Shown in pieces: positions 62,803 to 64,000 of a stretch of 64,000 nucleotides of DNA. The notes below the pieces were generated by a model. That model saw nothing but the letters and a program-made list of their open reading frames with translations. It searched no databases and was not told the DNA's origin. The DNA is from Diaminobutyricimonas aerilata (GTDB lineage: Bacteria > Actinomycetota > Actinomycetes > Actinomycetales > Microbacteriaceae): the NCBI RefSeq assembly GCF_002797715.1, contig NZ_PGFF01000001.1, positions 186,001 through 250,000 on the forward strand, given 5' to 3'. Position 1 is the first letter of the stretch, and the number at the start of each line of letters is the position of its first letter. Position numbers and translations under genes: made by a program.

Positions 62803-63663
62803 ATGTCGAAGGGGTGGTGGCTCGCGATCGCCGCATTCGGGTCCGTAAGCCTGTTGATCGGCGCGGTCACGGTCTTCACCTGGATGGTCGACGAGACGCA
62901 CTTCGACCGACCGGATGAGCGCTTCGACCGACTCACGGCCCAGGTGGCAGAGGTGCCCGGCGTCACTGTGGATGCATCGGAGCGATGGGTTGAAGCGCCC
63001 ATCTTCTTCGAGCCGAACGCCCGCATCGAACTCAGTGTCGAGGAGGCGAGTCTCCCCGCCTTGCTCGACGCCGCATGCACATCCCCGTACCGCGACAGCG
63101 TCAGCTGGTCTCTGCGCGTGCGGACCGAGGGGGCGAACGTCGTCGCAGTGCACAGCGACCCGGAGGATCCACACGGGGCGCGTGGTGAGCGCTGCCCCGA
63201 CTTCGGCCTCGACGTCACCGGTCTCATCGCGCACGTCGACCGCGCCGTACCCGGACTCGACCTGCGAGCGACCGTGTGGGGGAGGGACACGCTCGCACTG
63301 GGCACGGCCGAGGATGTTCCCGACCCCCTTCATGACCTGTTGCCGCTGGTCGCCCACGCGGAGGACCTCCGCGATGCGGCAGGGCTCCATCCCGACCGAC
63401 TCGTCGAGATCAATGCCGCCGATCTCATCCTCGTCATCCGACCCGGCGAGCAGGAGCGGTATCTCGAGCTGCTCACCCGACTCGTGGAGGAGCACGGCGT
63501 GTCGAGCTACTGGGCCGACGGCGGCGGCACGCCGTCCGACGGGGTCGAGAAGGTGCAGATCGTGGCGCCCGATCAGGAGCACGACGAGATCGAGGATGCC
63601 CTCCGCGCGTCCGATCTGCACGTTGCGGATCTGCCGGTTCGTTTCATCCCCGATAATCCCTGA
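62803..63663 (+). CDS. Membrane-anchored hypothetical protein
   Basis: This 286-residue protein has one N-terminal hydrophobic segment (WWLAIAAFGSVSLLIGAVTVFTW, residues 5-27) and an acidic extracytoplasmic domain with two Cys (DAACTSPY, GERCPDFG). Repeating VPGVTVDASERW and VPGLDLRATVWG suggest two related beta-alpha modules. I recognise no family. It is flanked by divergent small membrane genes and a plus-strand SDR. Confidence 0.75.
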   Translation: MSKGWWLAIAAFGSVSLLIGAVTVFTWMVDETHFDRPDERFDRLTAQVAEVPGVTVDASERWVEAPIFFEPNARIELSVEEASLPALLDAACTSPYRDSVSWSLRVRTEGANVVAVHSDPEDPHGARGERCPDFGLDVTGLIAHVDRAVPGLDLRATVWGRDTLALGTAEDVPDPLHDLLPLVAHAEDLRDAAGLHPDRLVEINAADLILVIRPGEQERYLELLTRLVEEHGVSSYWADGGGTPSDGVEKVQIVAPDQEHDEIEDALRASDLHVADLPVRFIPDNP

Positions 63664-63764
63664 TCGCATCCACTCGGGCTCCCGCGTGCGGTGATGCCCT
63701 GAGGGCATCGATCGGACGAAAGAGGTGTTGGACGAGGTCGAGCGGGTGCGGGAACGTCGCTGGT

Positions 63765-64000
63765 ATGACAGTGAACTCCACCACCCACATCGTGCTCCTC
63801 GGAGCAACCAGCGGCATCGGACTCGCCACGGCGCGTGCCGCCGCTCTAGCCGGCGCTCGAGTCACGATCGGCTCACGGCGCGCGAGTTCGGTCACGCGCG
63901 CGCTGGCCGAACTCCCGGACGGAGTTCGCGGGAGCGCCGTGGATGCGTCCTCGACCGAGAATCTCGCCCGCTTCTTCGACGCCGCGGGGGAGTTCGACCA
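63765..64000 (+). CDS. Short-chain dehydrogenase (3' end off window)
   Basis: The visible 78 residues begin MTVNSTTHIVLLGATSGIGL, carrying the TGxxxGxG-type motif as GATSGIG, then RVTIGSRR as the cofactor-selecting strand (Arg pair suggests NADP) and AVDASS. The catalytic Ser-Tyr-Lys lies beyond the edge. Confidence 0.85.
   Translation, partial: MTVNSTTHIVLLGATSGIGLATARAAALAGARVTIGSRRASSVTRALAELPDGVRGSAVDASSTENLARFFDAAGEFD

Overview
The window is high-GC, tightly packed DNA from an actinomycete. Frequent GGATGC/GCATCC hexamers in the coding regions, LacI-controlled sugar operons, an F420-type (Ddn) oxidoreductase, DUF3618 and Holin-X proteins and a class E sortase substrate (LASTG) suggest a soil or plant-associated Microbacteriaceae relative (Microbacterium, Agromyces or Leifsonia type). 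This placement is an inference, because no rRNA or marker gene is present. I found no tRNA, rRNA, CRISPR array, transposase or prophage.

The left 28 kb is a carbohydrate island centred on L-rhamnose. On the minus strand lie a bifunctional rhamnulose-phosphate aldolase/dehydrogenase (cut by the window edge), an esterase, L-rhamnose isomerase, and a three-gene operon of unknown pathway (Gfo/Idh/MocA dehydrogenase, DUF993 aldolase-like protein, TIM-barrel isomerase) joined by ATGA overlaps. Next come a LacI regulator and a plus-strand operon: a PmoA-like protein (DUF6807), a second Gfo/Idh/MocA enzyme, a sugar ABC importer and a YesL-like membrane protein. After a CPBP protease/WYL regulator/VOC group come a GH42 beta-galactosidase, a Bcr/CflA exporter, rhamnose mutarotase and a GH78 alpha-L-rhamnosidase. 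The rhamnosidase is divergent from a five-gene operon (UPF0261/Tm-1-like protein, phosphoenolpyruvate-hydrolase-like TIM barrel, two cupins, extended SDR). A 12-bp dyad, TGAnnCGwTTCA, recurs before rhaI, rhaM, the rhamnosidase and the UPF0261 operon, with a weaker copy before the ABC importer. I infer one rhamnose/rhamnoside regulon.

From 27.5 to 40 kb the content is housekeeping and accessory: a Ddn-like oxidoreductase, a DUF3618/Holin-X/amphipathic-protein envelope operon, a sortase-anchored Ig-like surface protein, small secreted and acidic proteins, an acetyltransferase, an Imm-5-like protein, a compact UvrA paralogue, a frameshifted SDR beside an HxlR regulator, and a serine hydrolase.

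From 40.5 to 47.6 kb is a PHP phosphoesterase and a second sugar operon (binding protein, two permeases, MDR dehydrogenase, TIM-barrel epimerase) divergent from its own LacI regulator, with two CAGCGCTG operators between them. From 47.6 kb to the end are many regulator/enzyme pairs (XRE/methionine aminopeptidase, TetR/MFS pump, LysR/EamA exporter, VOC/HxlR), a frameshifted second copy of the serine hydrolase, and an AlkD-like protein. A quinone-oxidoreductase-like gene lies behind two perfect 18-bp operators. The region also has PhzF, GrpB and RibD-like proteins, several small membrane proteins, and an SDR cut by the right edge.

Non-coding DNA is scarce but structured. There are three families of palindromic intergenic repeats (TTTCCCGTCGC type, GTGTCGGAAAYTCAGG type, CTGAGCYTGTCGAAG type), one of them expanded into a 65-bp tandem array.
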